From an uncultured Fibrobacter sp. (GTDB taxonomy: Bacteria > Fibrobacterota > Fibrobacteria > Fibrobacterales > Fibrobacteraceae), in NCBI RefSeq assembly GCF_937877005.1, contig NZ_CALEFV010000048.1, forward strand, positions 1 through 33,343: a DNA stretch of 33,343 nucleotides, read 5' to 3'. Within the stretch, counting starts at the first letter, position 1. Every line of letters starts with the position of its first letter. This document shows, one piece after another, positions 13,817-21,079 of this stretch. The notes under the pieces were generated by a model. The model searched no databases. It was not told where the DNA came from and saw only the letters and a list, made by a program, of their open reading frames with translations. A program made the position numbers and the translations under genes.

Positions 13817-15805
13817 ATGAACATCATTTGGAACAAACTCTCTAAAATTGCGGTCAGTGGAATGATCGGGGGCTTCGTATTTTTTGCAACTCCGATCTAT
13901 GCCGAGGAATGCAATCAACAGACCATGGACGCCTTCGCATACGAAGACTGCGTCAACGCAAAATCAGGCGTTTCCATCGACAATGGCGACAGCGTCAAGA
14001 CCAAGACCATCGGAATAGAGGCGATTCCAATCTACCGCCCCTTCAACCGCGATGCATATGTAACCTCCAGCTTCGGTGAAAACCGGGGAACACGTTACCA
14101 CGCCGGTTTTGATTACTCCACCAACATGGAAGAAGGCTGGCCCATCTACGCTCCCGAAGACGGAAAGGTCATAGAACTCAGGGTATCGCCATTCCTCTAC
14201 GGTAAGCTAATGCTATTCAAGGGCAATAGCGGCAAGACCTGGGCTTTCGCGCATCAAAGCAGTTTCGGAAAACTTGACGAGCTGATTATAGCCAAGCAAT
14301 ACACAAGCAAGAAGAACGATGTTACCATCAAGCCGGGCAAAAGCTACAAGAAGGGAGACACGCTCACCTTCGCCGGAAGCACCGGTATCGGAAATCCGCA
14401 CCTACACCTGGAAGTACGCCTAGACAACGATCGCCTGCTGAATCCGGTTCTTGCAGGAGTTTCCATTGCAGATACAATCGCACCGCAAATATTCGGTATC
14501 GCCGTATGGCAGGGCAACCACCTCGCCATCACAACGCCCGAAGCAATTGACAAGGGATGCGTCGAAACCCCCGTCAAAAACGAATACAATCTTGATATCG
14601 CCGTTAAGATCGTCGACTACAGCCGCGAACCTAAGGAAAATCCGATGTCGGTCCGTCGCATCACCTTGTGGCGTTACGACGAAAAGATTTTCGAGGATAA
14701 GCTCGACACCTTGCGCTATAGCAAGATGACGCAGATTCGCGACCAATTACTGTGGGCTGAAGAAGCCGATACTGCAGGCGACTGGCATGTAATACAGGCG
14801 AAACTCGCCCCACTTTCAACATACACAATCGAAGTTGAAGACTATAACGGCAACAAAACATCGAAAAAGTTTACATTCCATCCCCATTGCAAGAGCGACC
14901 ACGCCATTCCGCTAACCAAGGTCCAGACATCACCTCTATTTACATTCCTAAGCCGTCCCATGCTCGACCTGTTCCGTTGCGAAAACGGAATGAAGTTCAG
15001 TGCTATGTTCAAGGACAAGGTTATCGAAGAGGACATGTGCAAGGCATTTAAGCACAGACCGATTACCATCGGACGCCTCCTCGAAATCTATCCAGAAATG
15101 ACAGACATTCACTACAGCGCCGATGCGGCCGCAACGGGCGACGGCAAAGCCGTCAACGAAAACATTTCCATCTACACATTCAACCAATACCAGAAGAGTG
15201 TCAATTGGAGCACCAATATCGGAAACATCACCGTTTCCCAAAAAATAACTGGCATTCCCACAGTAAAAGACTCAACCAAACGCATTCTTGCCGTGACTCG
15301 CACTCATACGGACAGTCTTGATTATCTGGAATTCCATCCCAAAGGAATGCAACTCAAGAATTGGACAGTCTGTATCGAAAATCCCGAAAACAACGCTCCG
15401 CTATACTGGCTTGGAGAAACGAGCCGCAACTGGTTCATTTTCAGCAAGCAGACCAAGGGTAAAAAACGCTGCGCCACCACAAACGAACTGCGGGATATCG
15501 CAAACATCAATAACGAGGAAGCTCCCATTCTTGGTTTCCCCTACTGGGGCGACATGTTCATCGGTGGCGTTCGTCAACCCGCCCTGAGAGTTCCGCTCAT
15601 GTTCAAGTATGACGGAATCCCCGACGGAAACGCGATTACGGTAACGGTCGGCAAGAAGTGGGTTGCCGCTGAATACGATTCCGAACCGCGCGAAATCGTT
15701 ATCGAGGGCGAAAAACTTCCTGAGGCAGGAGGCCACTTCAACATCAAGCTCGTAGACGAAGCCGGTCACAAGGCCAGCTACGACGTTGATGTTCCGGAGA
15801 TGTAA
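13817..15805 (+). CDS. Periplasmic M23 (LytM-type) peptidase with large C-terminal region
   Basis: The N-terminus is a signal peptide (cut near residue 29, IYAEE). The M23 domain (about 80-210) keeps all zinc and catalytic residues: H95-x3-D99 (RYHAGFDYS), H146 (AFAHQSS) and the HLH pair at 195-197 (GNPHLHLEV). It should therefore cut peptidoglycan peptide bridges in the periplasm. The remaining 450 residues are mostly beta-rich segments without motifs I know. LTLWRYDEKIFEDKLDTL and FIGGVRQPALRVPLMFKYD hint at immunoglobulin-like modules. At 662 residues it is much longer than typical LytM proteins. No Shine-Dalgarno sequence precedes the ATG. It stands alone between the tRNA terminator and the hairpin-rich 3' region. 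Confidence 0.9.
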   Translation: MNIIWNKLSKIAVSGMIGGFVFFATPIYAEECNQQTMDAFAYEDCVNAKSGVSIDNGDSVKTKTIGIEAIPIYRPFNRDAYVTSSFGENRGTRYHAGFDYSTNMEEGWPIYAPEDGKVIELRVSPFLYGKLMLFKGNSGKTWAFAHQSSFGKLDELIIAKQYTSKKNDVTIKPGKSYKKGDTLTFAGSTGIGNPHLHLEVRLDNDRLLNPVLAGVSIADTIAPQIFGIAVWQGNHLAITTPEAIDKGCVETPVKNEYNLDIAVKIVDYSREPKENPMSVRRITLWRYDEKIFEDKLDTLRYSKMTQIRDQLLWAEEADTAGDWHVIQAKLAPLSTYTIEVEDYNGNKTSKKFTFHPHCKSDHAIPLTKVQTSPLFTFLSRPMLDLFRCENGMKFSAMFKDKVIEEDMCKAFKHRPITIGRLLEIYPEMTDIHYSADAAATGDGKAVNENISIYTFNQYQKSVNWSTNIGNITVSQKITGIPTVKDSTKRILAVTRTHTDSLDYLEFHPKGMQLKNWTVCIENPENNAPLYWLGETSRNWFIFSKQTKGKKRCATTNELRDIANINNEEAPILGFPYWGDMFIGGVRQPALRVPLMFKYDGIPDGNAITVTVGKKWVAAEYDSEPREIVIEGEKLPEAGGHFNIKLVDEAGHKASYDVDVPEM

Positions 15806-15820
15806 GGAGGCGAGTGTCGC

Positions 15821-15917
15821 GGGCAAGCTCGCTTGCCCATGACCGAGCCGACGAACATCGCACTCCGAAGGAGTGCAAATGTAGCGAACCAAATGCCGCG
15901 CACAAGCTTGCTTGTGC
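15821..15917. repeat. Two copies of a variable-stem hairpin element after the M23 gene
   Basis: Hairpin A (15821-15838) has arms GGGCAAG/CTTGCCC, and hairpin B (15900-15917) has GCACAAG/CTTGTGC. Both have a 4-nt loop and similar flanks (TG-Y-CGC before, ATG-R-C-Y-GAG after). Two stem positions differ and both are compensated. Between them lies a third hairpin, GCACTCC-gaa-GGAGTGC (15860-15876), flanked by ACAT/ATGT. The set fills the gap between the M23 stop codon and the terminator at 15939. Confidence 0.75.
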
Positions 15918-15938
15918 ATGGCTGAGGTGAAGCTTTGC

Positions 15939-15970
15939 AAAAAAGGCCGCGATGGAATCGCGGTCTTTTT
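15939..15970. terminator. Bidirectional terminator between the M23 gene and htpG
   Basis: GCCGCGAT and ATCGCGGT form an 8-bp stem, extended by GG/CC-like pairs, with a 3-nt loop. It is preceded by six A and followed by five T, so it can serve both convergent genes. Confidence 0.88.
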
Positions 15971-15976
15971 CATATA

Positions 15977-16004
15977 GATTGCTTCGCTAACGCTCGCAAT
16001 GACG
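15977..16004. repeat. Short palindromic dispersed-type repeat
   Basis: The plus strand has ATTGCTTCGC...GCTCGCAAT followed by GACG, on the minus strand CGTCATTGCGAGCG...GAAGCAAT. Very similar short palindromes occur as dispersed repeats in many bacterial genomes. Here it lies immediately after the htpG stop codon. Confidence 0.6.
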
Positions 16005-16008
16005 TTCA

Positions 16009-17895
16009 CTACTTCACGCTGGCGGTCAGAAGCTTTGTAATCGCTGCAACATATTCCGCCGGGTTCGGGAGCGGAGAACCTTCGGCGAGTAATGCCTGAC
16101 CGTAGAGGGCCTTCGGCCAATCGCCCAGGTCTTCCTTGGCTTCAGCCTTCTTCTTGAGCATTTCGCAAATCGGGTGCGTCGGGTTGATTTCCAGGATGCG
16201 CTTGCTCTTCGGCAAGTTCTTCTGGCCCATGGCCTTCATCATGCGTTCCATCTGGGCGCTCATGGCGTCTTCGCTGGTCACCAGGCAGCAGGGGCTATCC
16301 TTCAGGCGGCTTGACACGCGGACTTCCTTGATGTCTTCGTCCAAGACCTTCTGCAGGTTTTCGCAGAGGCCCTTGAAAATGCCCTTGTTGGCTTCTTCGG
16401 CCTTCTTTTCGTCTTCGGTCTTTTCGAAATCCACGTCGCCGCGGGCGATGTCGTGGAACTTCTTGTCGCCGAATTCGGTGAGGCTAGACATCATGAATTC
16501 ATCGATGCCGTCGCTCATGAGCAGCACTTCGTAGCCCTTCGCCTTGAAGGCTTCGAGCATCGGGTTCGATTTCACGGCGTTCTTGTCGCCGATGAGGTAG
16601 TAGATTTCCTTCTGGCCCTCCGGCATGCGCTTCACGTATTCGTCGAGACCCACGAGGGCGTCGCCTTCCGTCTTGGTGCTTTCGAAACGGAGCAGCTTCT
16701 TGAGCTCGTCAAGATGTTCCCAGTTCATGTAGAAGCCTTCCTTCAGCACCATGCCGAGTTCGCGCCACCAGGCGTTGTACTTCGCGGCATCCTTGTCGGC
16801 CATGTTCTGCAGGGTGTCGAGCACCTTCTTGATGACGTGCTTACGAATGTTGGTGATTATCTTGTTGTTCTGCAAGATTTCACGGGACACGTTCAGCGGC
16901 AAGTCTTCGCTATCGACCACGCCGCGCACAAAGCGGAGCCAAGGCGGCAGCAAGTCCTTGCAGTCGTCCATGATAAAGACTTTCTTCACGTACAGCTTGA
17001 GGCCGTGCAATGCGTCGTTATGCCAGATGTTGAACGGAGCCTTGCTCGGGATGTACACGAGGCTCCAGAATTCCTGGGAACCTTCGGCGTGGCTGTGGCT
17101 CCAAGCGGCCGGTTCGTCGGCTTCGTGGCTGATGACGTTGTAGAAATCCTTGTACTGTTCTTCGGTGACTTCCTTTTCGCTCTGGCGCCACAATGCCTGC
17201 TTTTCGTTCAAGCGTTCTTCCGGCTTTTCTTCGAGTTCGCCCTTGTCGTTCTTCGTTGCTTCGGGGTGGAAGTAGATGCCGTAGCTCACGAAGCCGCTGT
17301 ACTTCTGGACAATGTCCTTGATTTTCCATTCGCTGGCGAAGTCGCCCGCGTCTTCGTCGTCCTTCAGGTACAAAGTAATCTTGGTACCGACCTTGTCGCG
17401 CGGGGCTTCAGAAATCTCGAATTCGCCCGTGCCTTCGGAAGACCACAGGTAACCCTGAGTTTCGCCGGCCTTCAAGGGCAATACTTCGACCTTCTTCGCG
17501 ACCATGAACACGGAGTAGAAACCTACACCGAACTGACCGATGAGATCGACGCTGCCCTTGTCGCCTTCCTTCAAATTCTTGATGAAGTTCTTGGTGCCGC
17601 TACGGGCGATGGTGCCCAGGCAGTTGATCAAGTCTTCCTTGTTCATGCCGATACCGTTGTCTTCCACAACGATTCTCTTGCCTTCCTTGTTCACCGAGAT
17701 GTCGATGCGGAGCTGCGTGCCCTGCGGCAAGAGTTCTGCGTTTGAAAGCGAGAGGAAACGGCGCTTGTCAAGTGCGTCCGCCGCGTTAGAAACAAGTTCG
17801 CGGAGGAAGATTTCCTTGTTGCTGTAAAGAGAGTTGATCATCAAGTTCAGCATGTCGCGAACTTCGGTCTGGAATTCCATCTTCTCTGTTGCCAT
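16009..17895 (-). CDS. htpG: Molecular chaperone HtpG (Hsp90)
   Basis: HtpG is the bacterial Hsp90, an ATP-driven dimeric chaperone in the cytoplasm. The GHKL ATPase domain shows REL(V)SNAADALDK (about 32-44), VEDNGIGMNKEDL and LIGQFGVGFYSVFMVA (about 121-136). The middle domain has RGVVDSEDLPLNVSRE with the catalytic Arg region. The C-terminal dimerisation domain is complete. I chose the ATG at 17895 (628 residues) because AAAGGA lies about seven bases upstream. The frame is open to 17913, but that start would fall in a hairpin. The leader carries a sigma-54 promoter, an inverted repeat and a hairpin just before the ribosome binding site. No CIRCE element was seen. Codon use is more GC-rich than that of the pil genes, as expected for a highly expressed gene. 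Confidence 0.96.
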   Translation of the reverse strand: MATEKMEFQTEVRDMLNLMINSLYSNKEIFLRELVSNAADALDKRRFLSLSNAELLPQGTQLRIDISVNKEGKRIVVEDNGIGMNKEDLINCLGTIARSGTKNFIKNLKEGDKGSVDLIGQFGVGFYSVFMVAKKVEVLPLKAGETQGYLWSSEGTGEFEISEAPRDKVGTKITLYLKDDEDAGDFASEWKIKDIVQKYSGFVSYGIYFHPEATKNDKGELEEKPEERLNEKQALWRQSEKEVTEEQYKDFYNVISHEADEPAAWSHSHAEGSQEFWSLVYIPSKAPFNIWHNDALHGLKLYVKKVFIMDDCKDLLPPWLRFVRGVVDSEDLPLNVSREILQNNKIITNIRKHVIKKVLDTLQNMADKDAAKYNAWWRELGMVLKEGFYMNWEHLDELKKLLRFESTKTEGDALVGLDEYVKRMPEGQKEIYYLIGDKNAVKSNPMLEAFKAKGYEVLLMSDGIDEFMMSSLTEFGDKKFHDIARGDVDFEKTEDEKKAEEANKGIFKGLCENLQKVLDEDIKEVRVSSRLKDSPCCLVTSEDAMSAQMERMMKAMGQKNLPKSKRILEINPTHPICEMLKKKAEAKEDLGDWPKALYGQALLAEGSPLPNPAEYVAAITKLLTASVK

Positions 17896-17911
17896 TTTTC
17901 TGTCCTTTGTC

Positions 17912-17931
17912 ATCCCCGCGAAGGCGGGGAT
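17912..17931. repeat. Perfect hairpin of a dispersed-type repeat in the htpG leader
   Basis: ATCCCCGC and GCGGGGAT form an 8-bp stem around a 4-nt loop, followed on the minus strand by GACA. This sequence type occurs as a dispersed palindrome in many bacterial genomes. In the htpG mRNA it ends about five bases before the ribosome binding site, where a stable stem could affect translation. Confidence 0.7.
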
Positions 17932-17972
17932 CTCCTTGATGTTTAATTTTCAAGCGGTCCGGGCTGCCAAAA

Positions 17973-17989
17973 TGTTTCAAAATGAAACA
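17973..17989. promoter_or_regulatory. Inverted repeat in the htpG leader
   Basis: TGTTTC and GAAACA surround AAAAT. It lies downstream of the sigma-54 site and about 80 bases before the htpG ATG. It could be an operator or an RNA hairpin; no regulator is known. Confidence 0.35.
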
Positions 17990-18025
17990 ATTTGACAGTT
18001 TCCGCCTTGTTTTCGCTATAGTAAT

Positions 18026-18041
18026 TGCAAGAACCGTGCCA
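18026..18041 (-). promoter_or_regulatory. Sigma-54 (RpoN) promoter directed at htpG
   Basis: The minus strand reads TGGCACGGTTCTTGCA. This matches the -24/-12 consensus TGGCACG-N4-TTGCW in every defined position. The start site would be near 18015, giving a leader of about 120 bases to the htpG ATG. No other minus-strand gene lies between it and htpG. Confidence 0.75.
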
Positions 18042-18065
18042 AAAAAAGACCGTTCGGCATAAAAG

Positions 18066-18088
18066 AAAAAGGGGCTCGATTGAGCCCC
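18066..18088 (-). terminator. Terminator of uppP
   Basis: GGGGCTC and GAGCCCC form a 7-bp stem with a 4-nt loop, followed on the minus strand by five U. It separates uppP from the htpG promoter. Confidence 0.88.
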
Positions 18089-18112
18089 GACATTCAAACC
18101 TCTTTCGTAATC

Positions 18113-18958
18113 TTACTTGATGAAGATCAGCCCAAGGATACCCACGGCCCATACGTACCAGGCGAAGTGCTGGAACTTGCCCTTCTGCAAGAAGGTCATG
18201 AGCCACTTGAGGGCGATGATGCCGAAAATGAACGACACGACCATGCCCACCAAAAGTTCCGGGGTAAAGCCTCCGGCATCGGCACACTTCATTGCCTTTT
18301 CCGGGTCGAGGAGAGCCTTTTCCGGAGTCATGGTTTGGCACTTGATCCACTTGATGCAGTCGAGGAGAGCGGCACCGCCCACGGCAGGGATGCTCATGAG
18401 GAAGCTGAATTCGCCCGCGTACTTGCGGTTCACGCCCATGAACATCATGGCGCTGATGGTAGAACCGCTGCGGCTGATGCCCGGGATGCAGGCGATACCC
18501 TGTACCACGCCAGTCACGAGAGCGCGCCACCAGTTCATCTTGACGCCAACGTTATCCGGATGCTTGGCGCCGGTCGGGCCCCACTGCGAGGTAAACAGGA
18601 GCAAGCCCGTAAAGAGTTCGGCCACGCACACGGCCCGCGGGTTCTCGAAAAGGCCTTCCAGCAGGTCCTTGAAGCCGAGGCCGATCATCGCTGTCGGGAT
18701 GCTTGCTAGAATGATGTAGCCTGCTTCGCGCAACTGGTCCGGATTACGGCGGATGCAGCCTACGATGATGTCGGTAATCTTCTTGTGGAACACCACGAAA
18801 ATGGAAAGCAGCGTTCCGGCGTGGAGCATGATATCGAAGAACATGCCCGCTTCGTTCATGCCTAAAAGTTCGTGCCCAAGCACAAGGTGGCCGGAGCTGG
18901 AGATGGGAAGGAATTCGGCGAGGCCCTGCAAAAGGCCGAGGATGATAGATTCGAACAT
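18113..18958 (-). CDS. uppP: Undecaprenyl-diphosphatase UppP (BacA family)
   Basis: UppP recycles the undecaprenyl carrier lipid by removing a phosphate at the outer face of the inner membrane, which supplies peptidoglycan and O-antigen synthesis. Both active-site motifs are present: LLQGLAEFLPISSSGH (about residues 9-24) and PGISRSGSTIS (about 159-169). The protein is largely hydrophobic, with about eight membrane segments, and 281 residues is near the family norm. No ribosome binding site precedes the ATG; an AT-rich TACATT box lies ten bases upstream, so the mRNA may be nearly leaderless. It diverges from the deacetylase-like gene across an imperfect inverted repeat. Confidence 0.95.
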   Translation of the reverse strand: MFESIILGLLQGLAEFLPISSSGHLVLGHELLGMNEAGMFFDIMLHAGTLLSIFVVFHKKITDIIVGCIRRNPDQLREAGYIILASIPTAMIGLGFKDLLEGLFENPRAVCVAELFTGLLLFTSQWGPTGAKHPDNVGVKMNWWRALVTGVVQGIACIPGISRSGSTISAMMFMGVNRKYAGEFSFLMSIPAVGGAALLDCIKWIKCQTMTPEKALLDPEKAMKCADAGGFTPELLVGMVVSFIFGIIALKWLMTFLQKGKFQHFAWYVWAVGILGLIFIK

Positions 18959-18980
18959 AGTAGGGTAAATGTAGCAAAAG

Positions 18981-19067
18981 AGTGGTTGGTAAACAGTGGT
19001 TAGTAAACAGGAAAACTAACACCAAGATGTCTTTTTTGCATATCCTAACCACTAATCACTAACCACT
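18981..19067. repeat. Imperfect inverted repeat with AGTGGTT units
   Basis: Arms 18981-19003 and 19045-19067 are 23 bp each, match at 19 positions and are separated by 41 bp. Each arm itself carries two AGTGGTT copies 14 bp apart. The element fills most of the gap between the divergent uppP and deacetylase genes. Confidence 0.75.
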
Positions 19068-19085
19068 ATTAACTATATTCACAGC

Positions 19086-19814
19086 ATGGCTCGCAAATTC
19101 CTCCTCTGCTTTCACGATTTCAGCGTCTGGAACTACCAGAAAGTCACCCCGATTCTTGAAGAACTCAAGGACCTGGCAGGTAGACCTTTCAGCGTGCTCG
19201 TTATTCCGGATACCGAAAAGGCCCCCTCCGACATGGTCAAGGGCTTTCGCGAAACACTCCAGAAGCTTAAAGCAGACGGTTTCGAACTTGCACTCCACGG
19301 CTTCAAGCACAAGGCGGAATTCAGCCAGGGCCGCAGCTACGCCGGGCTTATCGCCATGAACCTGACAAACGGCGAGGCTGAATTTGCGGGCCTTAGCGAA
19401 TTCGAATCCAGCCGCATTCTGCATCTAGGACTGGACGCATGGAACAGACTCTTCGGCAAGGAAGGTAAAGACGCCCAGACAAGGCCATCGGCATTTATTC
19501 CGCCGACCTGGTATAGCAACAAGTTCTTGCCAAGCCAAATCCGCGCCGAAAAGATGCTGTACGAAAACCGCTTCTCGCTTAAGACAATCCGTGGCAAGCG
19601 TTATCCCTCCCCCGTCGCAAGTTTCGCGGGCATCCCCAATAGTCTAGTCAAGCTTGCCTTCAAATTCGGAGTTCTTATCCTAAAGATCCCGTTCGGACTA
19701 CCTCGTATCGCATTACACCCTACCGATTTCCCAAGACATTCCGACTCCATCAAGAACTTGATTCGTACGGCTCTCGGCTGCGGACGCAAAATCACTCTAT
19801 ACCGAGACCTGTAG
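19086..19814 (+). CDS. Polysaccharide deacetylase-like (DUF2334-type) protein
   Basis: The 242-residue protein resembles the DUF2334 branch of the NodB/polysaccharide deacetylase superfamily. Visible landmarks are FHDFS near residues 9-13, where the family has a catalytic Asp, and LALHGFKHK (about 68-76) with two His of the metal site. FIPPTWYSN (about 137-145) and RIALHPTDFPRH (about 216-227) with the late His follow. No signal peptide is seen, so it may be cytoplasmic or export may be atypical. The substrate is unknown. It could act on a cell-surface sugar, in line with neighbouring uppP, but this is only inference. The ATG lacks a clear ribosome binding site. Confidence 0.75.
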   Translation: MARKFLLCFHDFSVWNYQKVTPILEELKDLAGRPFSVLVIPDTEKAPSDMVKGFRETLQKLKADGFELALHGFKHKAEFSQGRSYAGLIAMNLTNGEAEFAGLSEFESSRILHLGLDAWNRLFGKEGKDAQTRPSAFIPPTWYSNKFLPSQIRAEKMLYENRFSLKTIRGKRYPSPVASFAGIPNSLVKLAFKFGVLILKIPFGLPRIALHPTDFPRHSDSIKNLIRTALGCGRKITLYRDL

Positions 19815-19838
19815 TCAAACGCACCTTTCTGCTAGCAT

Positions 19839-19869
19839 AAAAAAAGTTCCCGGAATCAACCGAGAACTT
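19839..19869 (-). terminator. Terminator of the repeat lipoprotein gene
   Basis: On the minus strand AAGTTC-CGG arms pair with CCG-GAACTT around a 6-nt loop, with one mismatch, and seven U follow. On the plus strand it may also end the deacetylase transcript. Confidence 0.8.
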
Positions 19870-19895
19870 CACTTTAATCATTTAACCTTCTTGGC

Positions 19896-20933
19896 TTATT
19901 CTCCAGGAGGCGTCATTATCGAATTCTCATCTATTTCCCAGCTGCCATCTTCGCACACCATCGTCACGTCCATGCCAAGGAAATTTTCCTGTTTGGTAGC
20001 GCCTTCGGTGCAGGGAGCTTCCTGCCATTCACCATCAAGGCACACTAGTTCCACTTCAAGGCCCATGACATTTTGAGTCGTGGTGCTGCCTTCGTTTGCA
20101 GCGGTGCACTCTTCCATATCCGGTTCCCATTCACCATTCCTACAGACAACATCGACGCCCATAAGGTTTGTCTTCGCGCCTTCGTTTGCAGCGGTGCACT
20201 CTTCCATATCCGGTTCCCATTCACCATCCTTGCAAACCGCGGGAATTCCAAGGACGGTGGTCTTTGCACCTTCGTTAGCAGCAGTGCACTCTTCCATGTC
20301 TTCAACCCATTCGCCACCTTCGCAGGTCATGGTCAAACCACCCATATCAATCGTCTGACCATCAGTGCAAGTTTCCTGATCTAGATTTCCCGGATTCTCG
20401 GAAGGCGAGCTGCCTTCATCATCACCATCAGAATCGGTCTGGCCAGGATTCGACGATCCCGAGTTATCACCGTCTTCGTCGTCCTCATCTTCTTCATCAG
20501 GAGATAATTTCGTCGGATCACCCATGGCAGCAGGGTCTTCACAAACCTTAGCCGCAGTACCTGCATACGCCTTGAATTGCTCAGAGCTCACCTTGTCCGA
20601 AGTAACAACAGTAAGAACATTGTCTTCGCAGGTCATTTCAGCCTTATCGCCCGCTTTTTTGGCAGCCTCGGCGACTTCGCCAGAGCAAACATCCGGAATG
20701 CCAGAACCATACTCGCTACGGGTAGTCATGGTTCCATCTTCGTTATGAATATAAGTCGTCGTAATCGAATATTGTCCAGCGTTCTGCTTGACAACGACCT
20801 TCGTGTCCGAAACTTCACAGGTATAGGGTTCGTCGCTCACATCACCGGCTCCGCTACCGCTGTCATCACCACAAGCGATCAGTCCAAAAGAGGCTGTGAG
20901 GGAAAGAAGTGTTCCCAACTTCCAAATTTTCAT
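19896..20933 (-). CDS. Surface lipoprotein with five Cys-containing tandem repeats
   Basis: A lipobox LIAC places the lipidated Cys at residue 21. After a domain of about 120 residues comes a very acidic Asp/Glu/Ser/Gly/Pro linker (about 145-185). Five units of about 30 residues follow (from about 189), each starting with Cys and containing a second Cys before a GEW or GSW motif, such as CTAANEGAKT...VCKDGEWEPDMEE. The two Cys per unit probably form a disulfide. The middle units are almost identical in DNA, so they were duplicated recently. No enzyme motif is seen and the function is unknown; binding or adhesion is a guess. The ATG has AAGGAG five bases upstream. Promoter and terminator show a single-gene unit. 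Confidence 0.85.
   Translation of the reverse strand: MKIWKLGTLLSLTASFGLIACGDDSGSGAGDVSDEPYTCEVSDTKVVVKQNAGQYSITTTYIHNEDGTMTTRSEYGSGIPDVCSGEVAEAAKKAGDKAEMTCEDNVLTVVTSDKVSSEQFKAYAGTAAKVCEDPAAMGDPTKLSPDEEDEDDEDGDNSGSSNPGQTDSDGDDEGSSPSENPGNLDQETCTDGQTIDMGGLTMTCEGGEWVEDMEECTAANEGAKTTVLGIPAVCKDGEWEPDMEECTAANEGAKTNLMGVDVVCRNGEWEPDMEECTAANEGSTTTQNVMGLEVELVCLDGEWQEAPCTEGATKQENFLGMDVTMVCEDGSWEIDENSIMTPPGE
19929..20369 (-). repeat. 90-bp tandem coding repeats
   Basis: The DNA encoding the Cys repeats has a 90-bp period. A block of about 50 bp is nearly identical at 20089-20140 and 20179-20230, and less similar at flanking units. The unit number may vary between strains. Confidence 0.8.
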
Positions 20934-20964
20934 GTTTTACTCCTTGATTTATATGTTTTAATAA

Positions 20965-20996
20965 CAAATATATATCAAAATACCACAAAGCGCAAA
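20965..20996 (-). promoter_or_regulatory. Bacteroidetes-like promoter of the repeat lipoprotein gene
   Basis: Minus strand TTTG (20993-20996), exactly 20 bp, TATATTTG (20965-20972). The start site should lie near 20960, leaving a leader of about 25 bases with AAGGAG. Confidence 0.7.
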
Positions 20997-21027
20997 CAAT
21001 ACTACATAAATATGATTTTTTGCACAC

Positions 21028-21058
21028 AAAAAAGTCCCCCGGTGCATGCACCGGGGGA
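21028..21058 (-). terminator. Terminator of the 21080-21946 lipoprotein gene
   Basis: A perfect palindrome of 22 bases (CCCCCGGTGCA and its complement, 21036-21057), followed on the minus strand by ACTTTTTT. Confidence 0.92.
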
Positions 21059-21079
21059 GTAAACTAAACCTTTACGGGA

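Noticed and set aside
16453..17745. Open frame of 430 codons opposite htpG
   Set aside because: Antisense shadow of a conserved gene with strong codon bias; no ribosome binding site or motif.
17896..17913. Upstream htpG start at 17913
   Set aside because: It lies inside the hairpin repeat; the ATG at 17895 has AAAGGA at proper distance and begins the usual Hsp90 sequence.
17914..18060. CIRCE or sigma-32 site for htpG
   Set aside because: No TTAGCACTC inverted repeat. A CTTGAAA near 17948 has a CCCC element only at an 18-bp spacing that falls in the dispersed palindrome.
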